Assembly: GCF_000406925.1 (NCBI RefSeq)
Contig: NZ_KE136347.1
Coordinates: 286,025-350,024, forward strand
Direction of reading: 5' to 3'
Origin: Enterococcus columbae DSM 7374 = ATCC 51263
GTDB taxonomy: Bacteria; Bacillota; Bacilli; Lactobacillales; Enterococcaceae
DNA: 64,000 nt
Part shown: positions 8,405-17,559 of the stretch, one piece after another
Position numbering within the stretch: the first letter of the stretch is position 1
Layout: each line of letters starts with the position of its first letter
Made by a program: the position numbers and the translations under genes
The notes under the pieces: model-generated
Database searches by the model: none
What the model saw: the letters and a program-made list of their open reading frames with translations, nothing else
Told to the model about the DNA's origin: nothing

Positions 8405-8446
8405 TCAAAAAACTACAGTAGCGATGCTTTTGCAAGGTTACTGTAG
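8405..8446 (-). terminator. Terminator of the AraC-family gene
   Basis: On the minus strand CTACAGTAAC (8437-8446) pairs with GCTACTGTAG (8413-8422), followed by TTTTTTGAT. It lies 34 bp after the regulator's stop codon. Confidence 0.7.
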
Positions 8447-8479
8447 CTTAGAAATTTATGTGTAAAAATAGGGTATTGT

Positions 8480-9466
8480 CTAAGGAAAATGTACACTTTT
8501 TGCTTTTCGCCAATTTTTGGGAGTGGTTTGGTAAGTTTCTTTAAATAATTGATAAAAGCGTGTCCGATTTTGTAAGCCGATTTTTTGTGTAATATTTTCA
8601 ATAGTATCGTTAGTGTTTTCTAATAAAAAGCAAGCTTGGCGTAGGCGCACTTCATTTAAAAGCTGACCAAAGTTTTTGTCGGTTAATTGCTTAATTTTAC
8701 TACTTAAATAGTTAGGGTGATAGCCTAACTCATTGGCTAATTTTTGCAGAGTGACTTGTTGGTAGTCATTTTCAATCATCTGCAGGATATTTAAAAGTAA
8801 TCGCTGATCAGGAGAGATCATCTTGGGCATTTGAAATGAGACATTGGCGATTAGTTCTGTAATCAAAATTGGGATATATAGTTTAATCATCTGGTCAGCT
8901 AATTCCTGAGATAAATAATAAATTTGAATCATCCGGCTTAAAATTTCTTGAACGTGTTGATTTTCTTGACTGTGAAATAATAAAAACTGTCCATTCTCTT
9001 TCACTTTATTTTGAGCCAAAAAGAAATCTAACACAAAGCTATTTTTTTTACTTAAGGTGGATAACCAGTCTAAATTGATGTTCTCACTATAAAAGATGAT
9101 ATTGATCAACCAGTCTTCTTGGTTTAATTGCGCAATTTCGTGTTGACTTCCACGATCTAAAAGGAGTAATTCGCCTTCTTTTAAGGTAATCGGTTGCTGA
9201 TTTACAATCTGTTGGCAGCTGCCCTTTAACATATAATTAAATTCTAAAAATTCATGGGTGTGTAAGGGATACGCTGCAAAACGGTTGTGCTTATTTATAT
9301 AAATTTGCTGATTTCCTAAAAAATACTCCTGACTAAAAATCATTTCTTGCTTATCATTTAAAATAGAGGCATTCGGATAGTTAAAGATAAATTGTCCGGA
9401 TGCTTTTTGCTTTGTTTCAATTTCATTTAAGGTTGAAAAGTATTCTTCAATAATTGTTGGTAACAT
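8480..9466 (-). CDS. AraC-family regulator, probably of L-rhamnose use
   Basis: Transcription factor of 328 aa. The N-terminal cupin-like sensor includes YPLHTHEFLEFNYMLKGS and ITLKEGELLLLDRGSQHEI. The C-terminal double helix-turn-helix (about residues 225-325) has LQKLANELGYHPNYLSSKIKQLT and IENITQKIGLQNRTRFYQLFKETYQTTPKNWRK. The start at 9466 is chosen because AGGGG lies just upstream; the frame runs 20 codons further without a ribosome binding site. It is divergent from rhaB, the classic place of RhaR/RhaS-type activators that bind L-rhamnose. Family is certain; the effector is inferred from position. Confidence 0.85.
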   Translation of the reverse strand: MLPTIIEEYFSTLNEIETKQKASGQFIFNYPNASILNDKQEMIFSQEYFLGNQQIYINKHNRFAAYPLHTHEFLEFNYMLKGSCQQIVNQQPITLKEGELLLLDRGSQHEIAQLNQEDWLINIIFYSENINLDWLSTLSKKNSFVLDFFLAQNKVKENGQFLLFHSQENQHVQEILSRMIQIYYLSQELADQMIKLYIPILITELIANVSFQMPKMISPDQRLLLNILQMIENDYQQVTLQKLANELGYHPNYLSSKIKQLTDKNFGQLLNEVRLRQACFLLENTNDTIENITQKIGLQNRTRFYQLFKETYQTTPKNWRKAKSVHFP

Positions 9467-9569
9467 GATTTTTCCCCTGATTTTTTTGTTTATATTCAGT
9501 ATAACAAGTTCGTTCTTTGAAGACAAACGATATATGAGATTTGGTTACAAAATGAATGAAGAATGGATA

Positions 9570-9598
9570 TTGTTTCTAGTCGTACAATCCTTGATAAT
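9570..9598 (+). promoter_or_regulatory. Predicted promoter of rhaBAD
   Basis: TTGTTT (9570-9575), 17-bp spacer, GATAAT (9593-9598). The -35 is poor, as expected for an activator-dependent promoter. No clear AraC-type direct repeats were picked out by eye upstream. Confidence 0.5.
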
Positions 9599-9629
9599 AT
9601 GAGTAGAAAACATAGAAGAAGGGGATAGG

Positions 9630-11090
9630 ATGAAACATTATGTTGCTGTAGATATTGGTGCTTCAAGTGGACGATTGATGTATAGTCAGCTAGTTGAGGG
9701 TAAAATTACCTTAAAAGAAGTGCATCGATTCAAAAATGGCTTTACCAATATTGCTGGCCATGATCGTTGGGATATTGAACACCTTTTAGAAGAAATTCTG
9801 ATTGGTTTAGCGAAATTAAAGCAAAATGGCATTACAGAGTGTATCTTAGGAATTGATACATGGGCGGTGGATTATTGCTTAGTGGATCAACAGGGGAATT
9901 TACTTTTTCAACCAATTGCTTATCGCGATGAACGAACGAAAACGGCGATTACCGATTTTTCCAAGCATTATTCTTTAGATCGATTATACACGCGCACAGG
10001 TATTCAGCTGCAACCGTTTAATACGCTCTTTCAATTGTGGGTAGAAGATAGAGCACTTTTGCAGCAGGCTGATAAATTGCTGTTAATTCCTGATTATTTA
10101 GGTTTTTGTTTAACTGGTAAAATGGTTACCGAAAAAACGAATGCTTCAACAACCCAATTATTAAACGTTCATACGAAAACATGGGATGAGGAATTACTCG
10201 AATTATTGCAGTTACCAAAATCGTTATTTGCTCCTTTAGTGGATGCGGGAACGACTTTAGGAGAGCTTAAACAGGAGCGATTTGCTGCTTACGATTTACC
10301 TAAGACAATAGTTGTCAATGTAGCCAGTCATGATACCGCTTCTGCTATTATCGGTACACCTGGTCAAAGCAGTAATTGGGCCTATCTAAGTAGTGGCACT
10401 TGGTCATTGTTAGGAGTGGAAAGTAGTGTTGAAAATATCAGCCAGGCTGCTTTTTTAGCTAACTATACCAATGAGTGGGGAGCGCATAATACGATTCGCT
10501 TTTTAAAAAATATTATGGGGATGTGGCTAATTCAAGAGGTCGCTAGAGAAGATCATTATACTCATAGTTATGCTGAAATCGCGCAAATGGCAAGTGAGGT
10601 ACCAGCCTTTCAACAGCTAGTCGATGTGAATGCAGCCGCTTTTTTAAATCCTACAAGCATGACTCAGGCTTTCAAAGACTACTGTCAACAGACCAATCAA
10701 AAAGTGCCACAAACTTTAGCTGAAGTTGCTCACTGTATTTATGATAATTTAGCTCTTTGTTATGCTTACGAGTTAGAACAATTGATGAAATTAACTCAAA
10801 CCGAAAATAAAATTGATGCGCTACATATTGTTGGCGGGGGCTCCAATAATGCTTTTTTAAATCAATTAACTGCAGATATTGCACAAATTAAGGTGATAGC
10901 TGGCCCGGCTGAGGCAACGGCTTTAGGAAATATTATGATGCAAATGATTAATCAAGGAGAATTTCAGTCTATTCAAGAAGCACGTAAAGCTTTAGCACAT
11001 TCTTTTGATTATGCAAGCTATTTACCGCAAGCCTTAAATCAAGATATTTTAGCTAACTATCATCAATTTATGACTACAAATAGGAACTAA
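9630..11090 (+). CDS. rhaB: Rhamnulokinase
   Basis: Phosphorylates L-rhamnulose to L-rhamnulose-1-phosphate with ATP. The 486-aa protein has the FGGY/ASKHA kinase fold: N-terminal phosphate loop [41 protein letters not shown], the ATP-binding stretch [11 protein letters not shown], and the adenosine loop [15 protein letters not shown]. Length and motifs are those of RhaB rather than xylulokinase or fuculokinase, and the neighbours are rhaA and rhaD. GAAGGGGA precedes the ATG. It is the first gene of the rha operon, read away from the AraC regulator. Confidence 0.95.
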   Translation: MKHYVAVDIGASSGRLMYSQLVEGKITLKEVHRFKNGFTNIAGHDRWDIEHLLEEILIGLAKLKQNGITECILGIDTWAVDYCLVDQQGNLLFQPIAYRDERTKTAITDFSKHYSLDRLYTRTGIQLQPFNTLFQLWVEDRALLQQADKLLLIPDYLGFCLTGKMVTEKTNASTTQLLNVHTKTWDEELLELLQLPKSLFAPLVDAGTTLGELKQERFAAYDLPKTIVVNVASHDTASAIIGTPGQSSNWAYLSSGTWSLLGVESSVENISQAAFLANYTNEWGAHNTIRFLKNIMGMWLIQEVAREDHYTHSYAEIAQMASEVPAFQQLVDVNAAAFLNPTSMTQAFKDYCQQTNQKVPQTLAEVAHCIYDNLALCYAYELEQLMKLTQTENKIDALHIVGGGSNNAFLNQLTADIAQIKVIAGPAEATALGNIMMQMINQGEFQSIQEARKALAHSFDYASYLPQALNQDILANYHQFMTTNRN

Positions 11091-11121
11091 CTATCAATCG
11101 TTTAGAAAGAGGATGAAGAAA

Positions 11122-12375
11122 ATGACTACTATTGCGGAAAAATATGCACAAGCCAAAGAAAAATACGCACAAATCGGTGTAGATACTGATGAGGCTTTAA
11201 AAAAACTACAAGATGTGAAAATATCTATGCATTGCTGGCAAGGAGATGATGTCAAAGGTTTTCTGTTTCCAGATGGCGATTTAACCGGCGGAATTATGTC
11301 AACTGGTAACTATCCCGGAGCAGCCCATACGCCAGAACAATTACGTCAAGATTTAGAAAAAGCCTTTTCGCTAATTCCTGGAAAGCATAAATTGAATTTA
11401 CATGCGATTTATCTGGATACTGATGAAAAGGTGGATTTAAACGAAATTGAACCTCGACACTTTGAAAAATGGGTAGATTGGGCTAAAGAACAAGGCATTG
11501 GTTTAGATTTTAATCCGACCTTCTTTTCACATCCGATGCTTAAAGATGGCTATACCTTGGCTCATCCTGATAAAGAAGTGCGTGATTTTTGGATTGAACA
11601 TGGGAAACGTAGTCGTAAAATTGCTGCTTATTTTGGTAAAGAGCTAGGGCAGATCAGCATCAATAATTTCTGGGTACCAGATGGGATGAAGGATAATCCA
11701 ATTGACCGTTATACGCCTAGAAAGCGTTTGATGGCATCTTTAGATGAAATTTTTGCTGAAGAATTACCTGAAAAATATACTCAAGAAGCAGTGGAAAGTA
11801 AATTATTTGGTGTTGGTGCAGAGAGCTATACAGTTGGTTCACATGAATTTTATATGGGCTATGGCTTAACTCGGAATAAATTGATTTGCTTAGATGCCGG
11901 TCATTTCCATCCAACTGAAGTGATTTCTAATAAGCTTTCTTCATTAGCGCTATTTAGTAAAGGGATTATGCTACATGTCAGTCGTCCGGTTCGCTGGGAT
12001 AGTGATCATGTAGTGATTATGGATGATGAACTACAAGAAATTGCCAAAGAGCTTGTTCGTAATGACTTGTTGGCTAAAACCAATATCGGACTAGATTTCT
12101 TTGATGCAACGATTAATCGGTTAGCCGCTTGGGTGATTGGTACTCGCAATACGCAAAAAGCTTTGCTCAAAGCAATGTTAGAGCCAACCGAAAAATTAAA
12201 ACAAATGGAATTATCTTTTGATTTTACTGCGCGTTTAGCCTATACCGAAGAATTAAAAGATTTTCCATTTGCGGATGTTTGGAATTATTTCTGCGAATTA
12301 AACGGTGTACCAGTCGGTCTAGCTTGGTATGACGAAGTAAAAAAATACGAACAAGAAGTACTGTTAAATCGTTAA
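11122..12375 (+). CDS. rhaA: L-rhamnose isomerase
   Basis: Interconverts L-rhamnose and L-rhamnulose with divalent metal. The 417-aa protein carries family segments [92 protein letters not shown] and [12 protein letters not shown], with the metal-binding His, Asp and Glu residues present. The start at 11122 is preferred because GAGG lies 9 bases upstream; the ATG at 11113 is only 3 bases from it. It follows rhaB by 31 bp and precedes rhaD by 18 bp. Confidence 0.95.
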   Translation: MTTIAEKYAQAKEKYAQIGVDTDEALKKLQDVKISMHCWQGDDVKGFLFPDGDLTGGIMSTGNYPGAAHTPEQLRQDLEKAFSLIPGKHKLNLHAIYLDTDEKVDLNEIEPRHFEKWVDWAKEQGIGLDFNPTFFSHPMLKDGYTLAHPDKEVRDFWIEHGKRSRKIAAYFGKELGQISINNFWVPDGMKDNPIDRYTPRKRLMASLDEIFAEELPEKYTQEAVESKLFGVGAESYTVGSHEFYMGYGLTRNKLICLDAGHFHPTEVISNKLSSLALFSKGIMLHVSRPVRWDSDHVVIMDDELQEIAKELVRNDLLAKTNIGLDFFDATINRLAAWVIGTRNTQKALLKAMLEPTEKLKQMELSFDFTARLAYTEELKDFPFADVWNYFCELNGVPVGLAWYDEVKKYEQEVLLNR

Positions 12376-12393
12376 TAAAGGAGTAAATAACTG

Positions 12394-13209
12394 ATGAAAG
12401 ATGTCATTAATGCTAAATTTGTCCAAGAAATGATAGAAGTAACTAGTAATATGTATCGCCTAGGTTGGGATGAAAGAAATGGTGGAAATGTTTCTTATCT
12501 CTTAGATGAGAATCAAGTGGCTGAAGTTTTAGATGTTCGCCAAGTTATTCGTACCATGAAGCTAGATTTTGATGCCAGCAAACTAGCTGGTCGTTACTTT
12601 ATCGCTACAGGTTCTGGTAAATATTTTAAAAATGTGGCTAGCCATCCTAGTGAATGCTTAGGGATTTTTCGTATCGCCAAAGATGGTCACGCACTTGAAT
12701 TATTATGGGGCTTTGAAAATAATAGCAAACCAACGTCAGAATTGCCTTCTCATTTGATGAGCCATATCGCTCGTTTAAGTGTGGATCCTGAAAATCGTAT
12801 TGTTATGCACTGTCACGCCACGCATCTATTAGCGATGACCTTTACCCATTCATTAGCAGAACGTGATTTTACACGTACCTTATGGCAAATGTGTACGGAA
12901 TGCTTAGTGGTCTTTCCTGAAGGAGTGAGCACCATTCCATGGTTGGTTCCTGGTACAAGTGAAATTGGCGAAGCAACGGCAGCTAAAATGAAAGCAACGC
13001 GTTTAGTTGTCTGGCCATTCCACGGCATTTACGGTAGTGGTAAGGATATGGATGAAACCTTTGGCCTAATTGAAACTGCCGAAAAGGCTGCTCAAATTTA
13101 TACATTAACTCAAGCACAAGGCGGCGTGAAGCAAACCATTTCTGATACTGATTTACACAACTTAGCTGCTGCTTTTCATGTAACCCCACGTGCTGGTTAT
13201 TTAGATTAA
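12394..13209 (+). CDS. rhaD: Rhamnulose-1-phosphate aldolase
   Basis: Class II zinc aldolase that splits L-rhamnulose-1-phosphate into dihydroxyacetone phosphate and L-lactaldehyde. The 271 residues include GWDERNGGNVSYLL, the phosphate-binding region FIATGSGKYF, the Zn-binding HCHATH and FHGIYGSGKDMDETFGLIE, typical of RhaD. AAAGGAG precedes the ATG. The lactaldehyde product is handled by the fucO gene that follows. The operon contains no rhamnose mutarotase (rhaM) and no rhamnose transporter. Confidence 0.95.
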   Translation: MKDVINAKFVQEMIEVTSNMYRLGWDERNGGNVSYLLDENQVAEVLDVRQVIRTMKLDFDASKLAGRYFIATGSGKYFKNVASHPSECLGIFRIAKDGHALELLWGFENNSKPTSELPSHLMSHIARLSVDPENRIVMHCHATHLLAMTFTHSLAERDFTRTLWQMCTECLVVFPEGVSTIPWLVPGTSEIGEATAAKMKATRLVVWPFHGIYGSGKDMDETFGLIETAEKAAQIYTLTQAQGGVKQTISDTDLHNLAAAFHVTPRAGYLD

Positions 13210-13250
13210 GAAAACTACCCCAATCGATTCTTCGAGAGGGGGGATTTTCT
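13210..13250 (+). terminator. Weak terminator after rhaD
   Basis: GAAAA..CCCC (13210-13221) pairs imperfectly with GGGG.ATTTTC (13238-13249), followed by TTAAAA rather than a clean T run. It may attenuate rather than end transcription into fucO. Confidence 0.4.
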
Positions 13251-13363
13251 TAAAAACATTAGTGAAAAAGCACACTATAAAAAGTTTGGATTCAACGATT
13301 TTGGGTGCTATTTTATCTGTTTTTGCTCAATATCGAACAAATATATATTAAGGAGACATTGTT

Positions 13364-14515
13364 ATGACAAACCGAATGATTTTAAACGAAACATCCTATT
13401 TTGGTAAAGGAGCAATTCAACACATCCCTGAAGAAGTAACCAAACGCCAATTAAAAAAAGCCTTGATTGTTACTGATAAAGGATTGGTCAAAGCAGGGCT
13501 TTTAGCAAAAATTACTGATTTATTAGAGGCGAATCAATTAGCTTATGAAGTCTATGATGAAATTGTGCCAAACCCAACTGTTGCAGTGGTCAAAAAAGGT
13601 ATTGAGGTTTATCAAGCTAGTCAAGCTGATTATCTATTAGCTTTAGGTGGAGGTTCTTCAATGGACACGGCTAAAGCAATTGGCATTATTATTAACAATC
13701 CTGAATTTAGTGATGTTGTTAGCCTTGAAGGCGTTGCACCAACGAAACATCCAAGTGTGCCAATTTTAGCGATTCCAACTACTTCTGGTACAGCCGCTGA
13801 AGTAACGATTAACTATGTGATTACCGATGAAGAAAAGAAACGTAAATTTGTCTGCGTGGATGTTCATGATATTCCGGCGGTAGCTTTTGTAGATAGTGAA
13901 ATGATGCTAGGAATGCCTAAAGCTTTAGCTGCAGCAACCGGAATGGACGCTTTAACTCATGCGATTGAAGGTTATATTACTAAAGGTGCTTGGGAAATGA
14001 CCGATATGTTGCATCTTAAAGCAATTGAAATTATTGCTCACTCCTTACGTGCATCAGTTGAAGGTGATTTGAAGGGGCGTGAAGAAATGGCTTTAGGACA
14101 ATATATTGCTGGAATGGGCTTTTCTAATGTTGGGTTAGGTCTTGTCCATGGTATGGCACATCCTCTTGGCGCTTGGTATGATACCCCACATGGTGTGGCT
14201 AACGCGATTTTATTACCAACTGTGATGGACTACAATAAAGAATTCACTGGCGAAAAATATCGTGATATTGCTAAAGCGATGGGAGTTAAGGGTGTGGATG
14301 ACATGACCTTAGATGAAGCTAGAACAGCTGCCGTAGATGCCGTTCGTCAATTAGGTAAAGATGTTGGTATTCCAAGTACTTTAACCGAGGTTGGTTTTAA
14401 AGAAGAGGATATCGAATTAGTCGCTAAAGATGCCTTAAATGATGTCTGCACAGGTGGTAATCCTCGTGATACCAACGTAGAGGAAATCATTGCATTATAC
14501 AGATCATTACTATAA
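13364..14515 (+). CDS. fucO: Lactaldehyde reductase (iron-dependent alcohol dehydrogenase)
   Basis: Reduces L-lactaldehyde from rhamnose cleavage to L-1,2-propanediol, regenerating NAD+ in fermentation. This is a group III Fe-dependent alcohol dehydrogenase of 383 aa, with the NAD loop LGGGSSMDTAKAIG, PTTSGTAAEVT and metal-binding GLVHGMAHPLGAWYDTPHG plus the upstream Asp and His of AATGMDALTHAIEGY. Length and motifs match FucO more closely than generic ethanol dehydrogenases. AAGGAG precedes the ATG. The 154-bp gap after rhaD and the weak hairpin suggest a second promoter. The pathway role is inferred from position. Confidence 0.9.
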   Translation: MTNRMILNETSYFGKGAIQHIPEEVTKRQLKKALIVTDKGLVKAGLLAKITDLLEANQLAYEVYDEIVPNPTVAVVKKGIEVYQASQADYLLALGGGSSMDTAKAIGIIINNPEFSDVVSLEGVAPTKHPSVPILAIPTTSGTAAEVTINYVITDEEKKRKFVCVDVHDIPAVAFVDSEMMLGMPKALAAATGMDALTHAIEGYITKGAWEMTDMLHLKAIEIIAHSLRASVEGDLKGREEMALGQYIAGMGFSNVGLGLVHGMAHPLGAWYDTPHGVANAILLPTVMDYNKEFTGEKYRDIAKAMGVKGVDDMTLDEARTAAVDAVRQLGKDVGIPSTLTEVGFKEEDIELVAKDALNDVCTGGNPRDTNVEEIIALYRSLL

Positions 14516-14532
14516 TTTTTACTATTAAATTT

Positions 14533-14565
14533 CTCGGTAGGGGTGCAAACTTACCGAGATTTTTT
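14533..14565 (+). terminator. Terminator after fucO
   Basis: CTCGGTA (14533-14539) pairs with TACCGAG (14552-14558), followed by ATTTTTTA. Confidence 0.75.
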
Positions 14566-14640
14566 AGCGATGTAAAGCGAGTTGTTCAACTACAAAAAAT
14601 TTGAGTAATACTTGCCGTATGAAAAAATGAAAGATTCGTG
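14566..14640. repeat. Palindromic intergenic repeat, copy B (half element)
   Basis: The segment closely follows the left half of the repeat unit at 55.13 kb. Shared blocks, in order, are GATGT, CTAC, AAAATTTGAGT, GCCGTATGAAAAA and AGATT. The right half is missing, so the palindrome is not closed here. It sits directly behind the fucO terminator and in front of the rbgA promoter. Confidence 0.6.
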
Positions 14641-14685
14641 ATGGCTGTAAAATGATGCAAGGAATGTGATATCTTTTCCTAATAG

Positions 14686-14713
14686 TTGCTCATATCGATT
14701 CTCGTGTTATAAT
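14686..14713 (+). promoter_or_regulatory. Predicted promoter of the rbgA-rnhB operon
   Basis: TTGCTC (14686-14691), 16-bp spacer, perfect TATAAT (14708-14713); the leader is about 67 nt. Confidence 0.6.
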
Positions 14714-14786
14714 GTCAAGAGATTCATTTTTTATCAATTGTGTGTAAATATATTATAATAGTAGAAAAAGAAAGGAATAGATAGAT

Positions 14787-15635
14787 ATGGCAACGATTCA
14801 GTGGTTTCCTGGGCATATGGCCAAAGCCAAGCGCGAAGTGAGCGAGAAACTAAAATTTGTTGATATTGTGTTTGAGCTAGTGGATGCGCGCCTGCCTTTA
14901 TCTTCAAGAAATCCCTTATTAAACCAAATCTTACAGCAAAAGCCCAGAATCATTTTATTGAACAAGGCTGATTTAGCTGATCCAAAACAGACAACTCAAT
15001 GGATTGAGTATTTTAAAAATCAAGGAATTACAGCCTTAGCAATTAATGCTCAGGAAAGTCAGGGGATTAAACAGATTGTTCCTTTGGCTAAAGAAGCGTT
15101 AAAAGAAAAAATGGCTAGGGATAAAGCTAGAGGCTTAAAACCACAAGCTATTCGAGCGATGATTTTAGGAATTCCAAATGTTGGTAAATCAACATTATTG
15201 AATCGTTTAATCGGTAAAAAGATCGCTCAGACAGGAAATAAGCCAGGAGTAACAAAAGGGCAACAATGGTTAAAATTAGGCAACGAACTAGAATTATTAG
15301 ATACACCGGGAATTTTGTGGCCAAAGTTTGATGATGAAGCCATCGGTATGAAATTAGCGCTAACGGGTGCAATCAAAGATCAATTATTACATTTAGATGA
15401 TTTAACCATTTATGGATTAGACTTTTTTGCACGCTATTATCCAGGACATATTAAAACCCGTTATGCTTTTGCTGATGAAAGTCTACTAGGTGGCGAATTA
15501 ATTATGCAATTGTCACAAGGACTAGGTTTTAGAGATGATTATGATCGTGCCTGTGAACGAATTATTCATGATATTCGCCAGGGAAAATTAGGTCGTTTTA
15601 CTTTAGATCGAATCGAGGAAGTTGACTATGAGTGA
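14787..15635 (+). CDS. rbgA: Ribosome biogenesis GTPase RbgA (YlqF)
   Basis: GTPase needed for late assembly of the 50S subunit. It is a circularly permuted G domain, visible as the order G4 NKAD ([10 protein letters not shown]), then G1 GIPNVGKST, then G3 DTPGI. The N-terminus [15 protein letters not shown] and the C-terminal ANTAR-like helical domain are typical, and 282 aa is the usual length. AAAGGAA precedes the ATG. The last codons overlap the start of rnhB, an arrangement conserved in Firmicutes. Confidence 0.95.
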   Translation: MATIQWFPGHMAKAKREVSEKLKFVDIVFELVDARLPLSSRNPLLNQILQQKPRIILLNKADLADPKQTTQWIEYFKNQGITALAINAQESQGIKQIVPLAKEALKEKMARDKARGLKPQAIRAMILGIPNVGKSTLLNRLIGKKIAQTGNKPGVTKGQQWLKLGNELELLDTPGILWPKFDDEAIGMKLALTGAIKDQLLHLDDLTIYGLDFFARYYPGHIKTRYAFADESLLGGELIMQLSQGLGFRDDYDRACERIIHDIRQGKLGRFTLDRIEEVDYE

Positions 15636-16398
15636 AAAGCAAACAATTGCAGCGATTAAAGCTAAGCTGATGACCATTCATGAGCGCAATCATCCTGATT
15701 TATTGTTGTTTGCTAAAGATGAACGTGCAGGTGTCAAGCAGGCGGTAAAGCAATGGATGAAACGGATGGAAAAAGAAGAACAATTGCTGCTTAAAGCGCA
15801 AGAAATGAAGGAATATGAACGTTTAGCTTATACGCAAGGCTATAAGGCGATTGCAGGGATAGATGAAGTAGGGCGTGGTCCTTTAGCTGGGCCAGTTGTC
15901 GCGGCAGCGGTCATTTTACCAAAAGATGAAGTGATTTTAGGCTTAAATGATTCTAAACAGTTATCAGAGAAAAAACGGGAGCAATTATATGATGAAATTC
16001 AAGAAAAAGCCCTAGCTATTGGGATAGGTGTAGTGGATAATCAACAAATAGATCAAATAAACATTTATCAAGCAAGTAAAGAAGCGATGAAAAAAGCTCT
16101 CGCACAGCTATCAGTAGAACCAGATTATCTTTTAATTGATGCAATGAGTTTAGAAGTCCCGATTGCCCAAGAAGGGATTATTAAAGGGGATGCAAAATCG
16201 GCTTCAATTGCGGCAGCTAGTATTGTTGCTAAAGTTTATCGTGATCGTTTAATGCAAGCATATGATCAAAAATATCCTGGCTATGGCTTTGCAAAAAATG
16301 CTGGTTACGGTACTAAGGAACATTTAGCTGGTTTACAGACATTAGGCATCACACCGATTCATCGGTTAACCTTTGCTCCAATAAAAGAGATGATTTAA
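15628..16398 (+). CDS. rnhB: Ribonuclease HII
   Basis: Removes ribonucleotides and RNA primers from RNA-DNA hybrids. The core begins with [22 protein letters not shown], carrying the first two acidic metal ligands. The third lies in [11 protein letters not shown], and the fourth in the region [17 protein letters not shown]. The N-terminal ~70-residue helical extension is usual for Firmicutes RnhB. The ATG at 15628 (GAGGAAG upstream, 8-nt overlap with rbgA) is preferred over the TTG at 15622. Confidence 0.93.
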   Translation: MSEKQTIAAIKAKLMTIHERNHPDLLLFAKDERAGVKQAVKQWMKRMEKEEQLLLKAQEMKEYERLAYTQGYKAIAGIDEVGRGPLAGPVVAAAVILPKDEVILGLNDSKQLSEKKREQLYDEIQEKALAIGIGVVDNQQIDQINIYQASKEAMKKALAQLSVEPDYLLIDAMSLEVPIAQEGIIKGDAKSASIAAASIVAKVYRDRLMQAYDQKYPGYGFAKNAGYGTKEHLAGLQTLGITPIHRLTFAPIKEMI

Positions 16399-16406
16399 AA
16401 AAATAT

Positions 16407-16449
16407 TCTCTCCTTTTGTAGTATTTATATATAAAAGGAGGGATTTTTT
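16407..16449 (+). terminator. Terminator-like hairpin overlapping the dprA ribosome binding site
   Basis: TCTCTCCTTTT (16407-16417) pairs with AAAAGGAGGGA (16433-16443) with one G-U pair and a 15-nt loop, followed by TTTTTT. The 3' arm contains the AAGGAGG Shine-Dalgarno of dprA, whose GTG starts at 16450. The same element can therefore stop rnhB transcripts and hide the dprA start. Confidence 0.65.
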
Positions 16450-17328
16450 GTGTTTAGTGAATTAACCCCACAGGAGCAATTATGTTTAAAATTAAGTTAT
16501 CTACCTTTAAGTATCCAAAAAAAATGGTGCTGTATCGATTATTTTCGAGATAAACCGGATGAAAATGCTATAAGTTATCCAGCTGAAAGGATAGCAACAA
16601 TTTTACAAATTCAACGAAATCTGGAGAAATTCAGGCAATATTGGGAGTATTTAACCGTTGAACGGTTGACTGATTTATTAAAAGATCAACAATATATTAC
16701 CTATTTTTCAAGTGATTATCCTTTTTTATTAAAGCAAAGCTATCAGCCACCGATAGTTTTATACTATATTGGCAATCTTGCCCTTATTCATCAGCCCCAG
16801 ATTGCTTTTGTTGGTTCAAGGCAGGCGTGTAATTATTCATTACAAATACTAGAAACTTTGATTCCTCCACTTGTAGCGAAGGATTTTTGTATCACTAGTG
16901 GGTTGGCTAAAGGAGTGGATGTGCATAGTCATTTGACCGCGATGAATCATCAAGGGCATACAATCGGAGTAATTGGCTGTGGTTTAGATATTTGCTATCC
17001 CAAAGAAGTGCTTTCAACTTATGAACGAATGAAAGGTCAACAATTAATTATTAGCGAATACCCAAAAGGGACTCTGGTAAAACGTTATCATTTTCCGTTG
17101 CGTAATCGGATTATTGCCAGTCTATCCCAAGGTGTGTGTGTCATTGAGGCTAAAGAAAAGAGCGGCTCATTGATTACCGCTCAAATTGCTTTAGATGAAG
17201 GAAGGCAAGTCTTTATTGTTCCTGGCGATGTATTAAGTGGCCGATTCAATGGTGGCTTAAAATTAATACAAGAAGGTGCTAAGTGTGTCATGAATGCGTG
17301 GGATATTTTAGAAGAGTTTAGTTATTAA
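16450..17328 (+). CDS. dprA: DNA processing protein DprA
   Basis: Loads RecA on incoming single-stranded DNA during natural transformation. The extended Rossmann fold shows IAFVGSRQACNYS, CITSGLAKGVDVHSHLTA, IGVIGCGLDICYP, FPLRNRIIASLSQGVCVIEAKEKSGSLITAQIALDEGRQVFIVPGD. At 292 aa it has the N-terminal SAM-like region and core but no evident C-terminal winged-helix, as in other Lactobacillales. The GTG start at 16450 lies 8 bases after GGAGG, and that ribosome binding site is part of a terminator-like hairpin. topA follows with its own promoter. Confidence 0.92.
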   Translation: MFSELTPQEQLCLKLSYLPLSIQKKWCCIDYFRDKPDENAISYPAERIATILQIQRNLEKFRQYWEYLTVERLTDLLKDQQYITYFSSDYPFLLKQSYQPPIVLYYIGNLALIHQPQIAFVGSRQACNYSLQILETLIPPLVAKDFCITSGLAKGVDVHSHLTAMNHQGHTIGVIGCGLDICYPKEVLSTYERMKGQQLIISEYPKGTLVKRYHFPLRNRIIASLSQGVCVIEAKEKSGSLITAQIALDEGRQVFIVPGDVLSGRFNGGLKLIQEGAKCVMNAWDILEEFSY

Positions 17329-17453
17329 AAAAACACGACCTCTAGGTGAGCGGCACTTGTTTTAGGTTAAATATTTTTTAGAAAAACAGTTTAAATGACT
17401 ATTAAAAGAAATTAAGGAAATACGTGATTTTTCTTTTTTCAAACATAAGATTC

Positions 17454-17482
17454 TTGACAAACGTTTATTGACTAGTTATTAT
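17454..17482 (+). promoter_or_regulatory. Predicted promoter of topA
   Basis: A perfect TTGACA (17454-17459), 17-bp spacer and TATTAT (17477-17482). A second possible pair (TTGTCA near 17495 and TATATA near 17520) lies closer to the gene. The rest of the 230-bp gap shows no other structure. Confidence 0.7.
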
Positions 17483-17559
17483 GAGTTACGATTTATGTTG
17501 TCAATTGTAGCAAATATATAATATATATAGTAGAAATTTGCAGGAAGGAGCAACAATCG

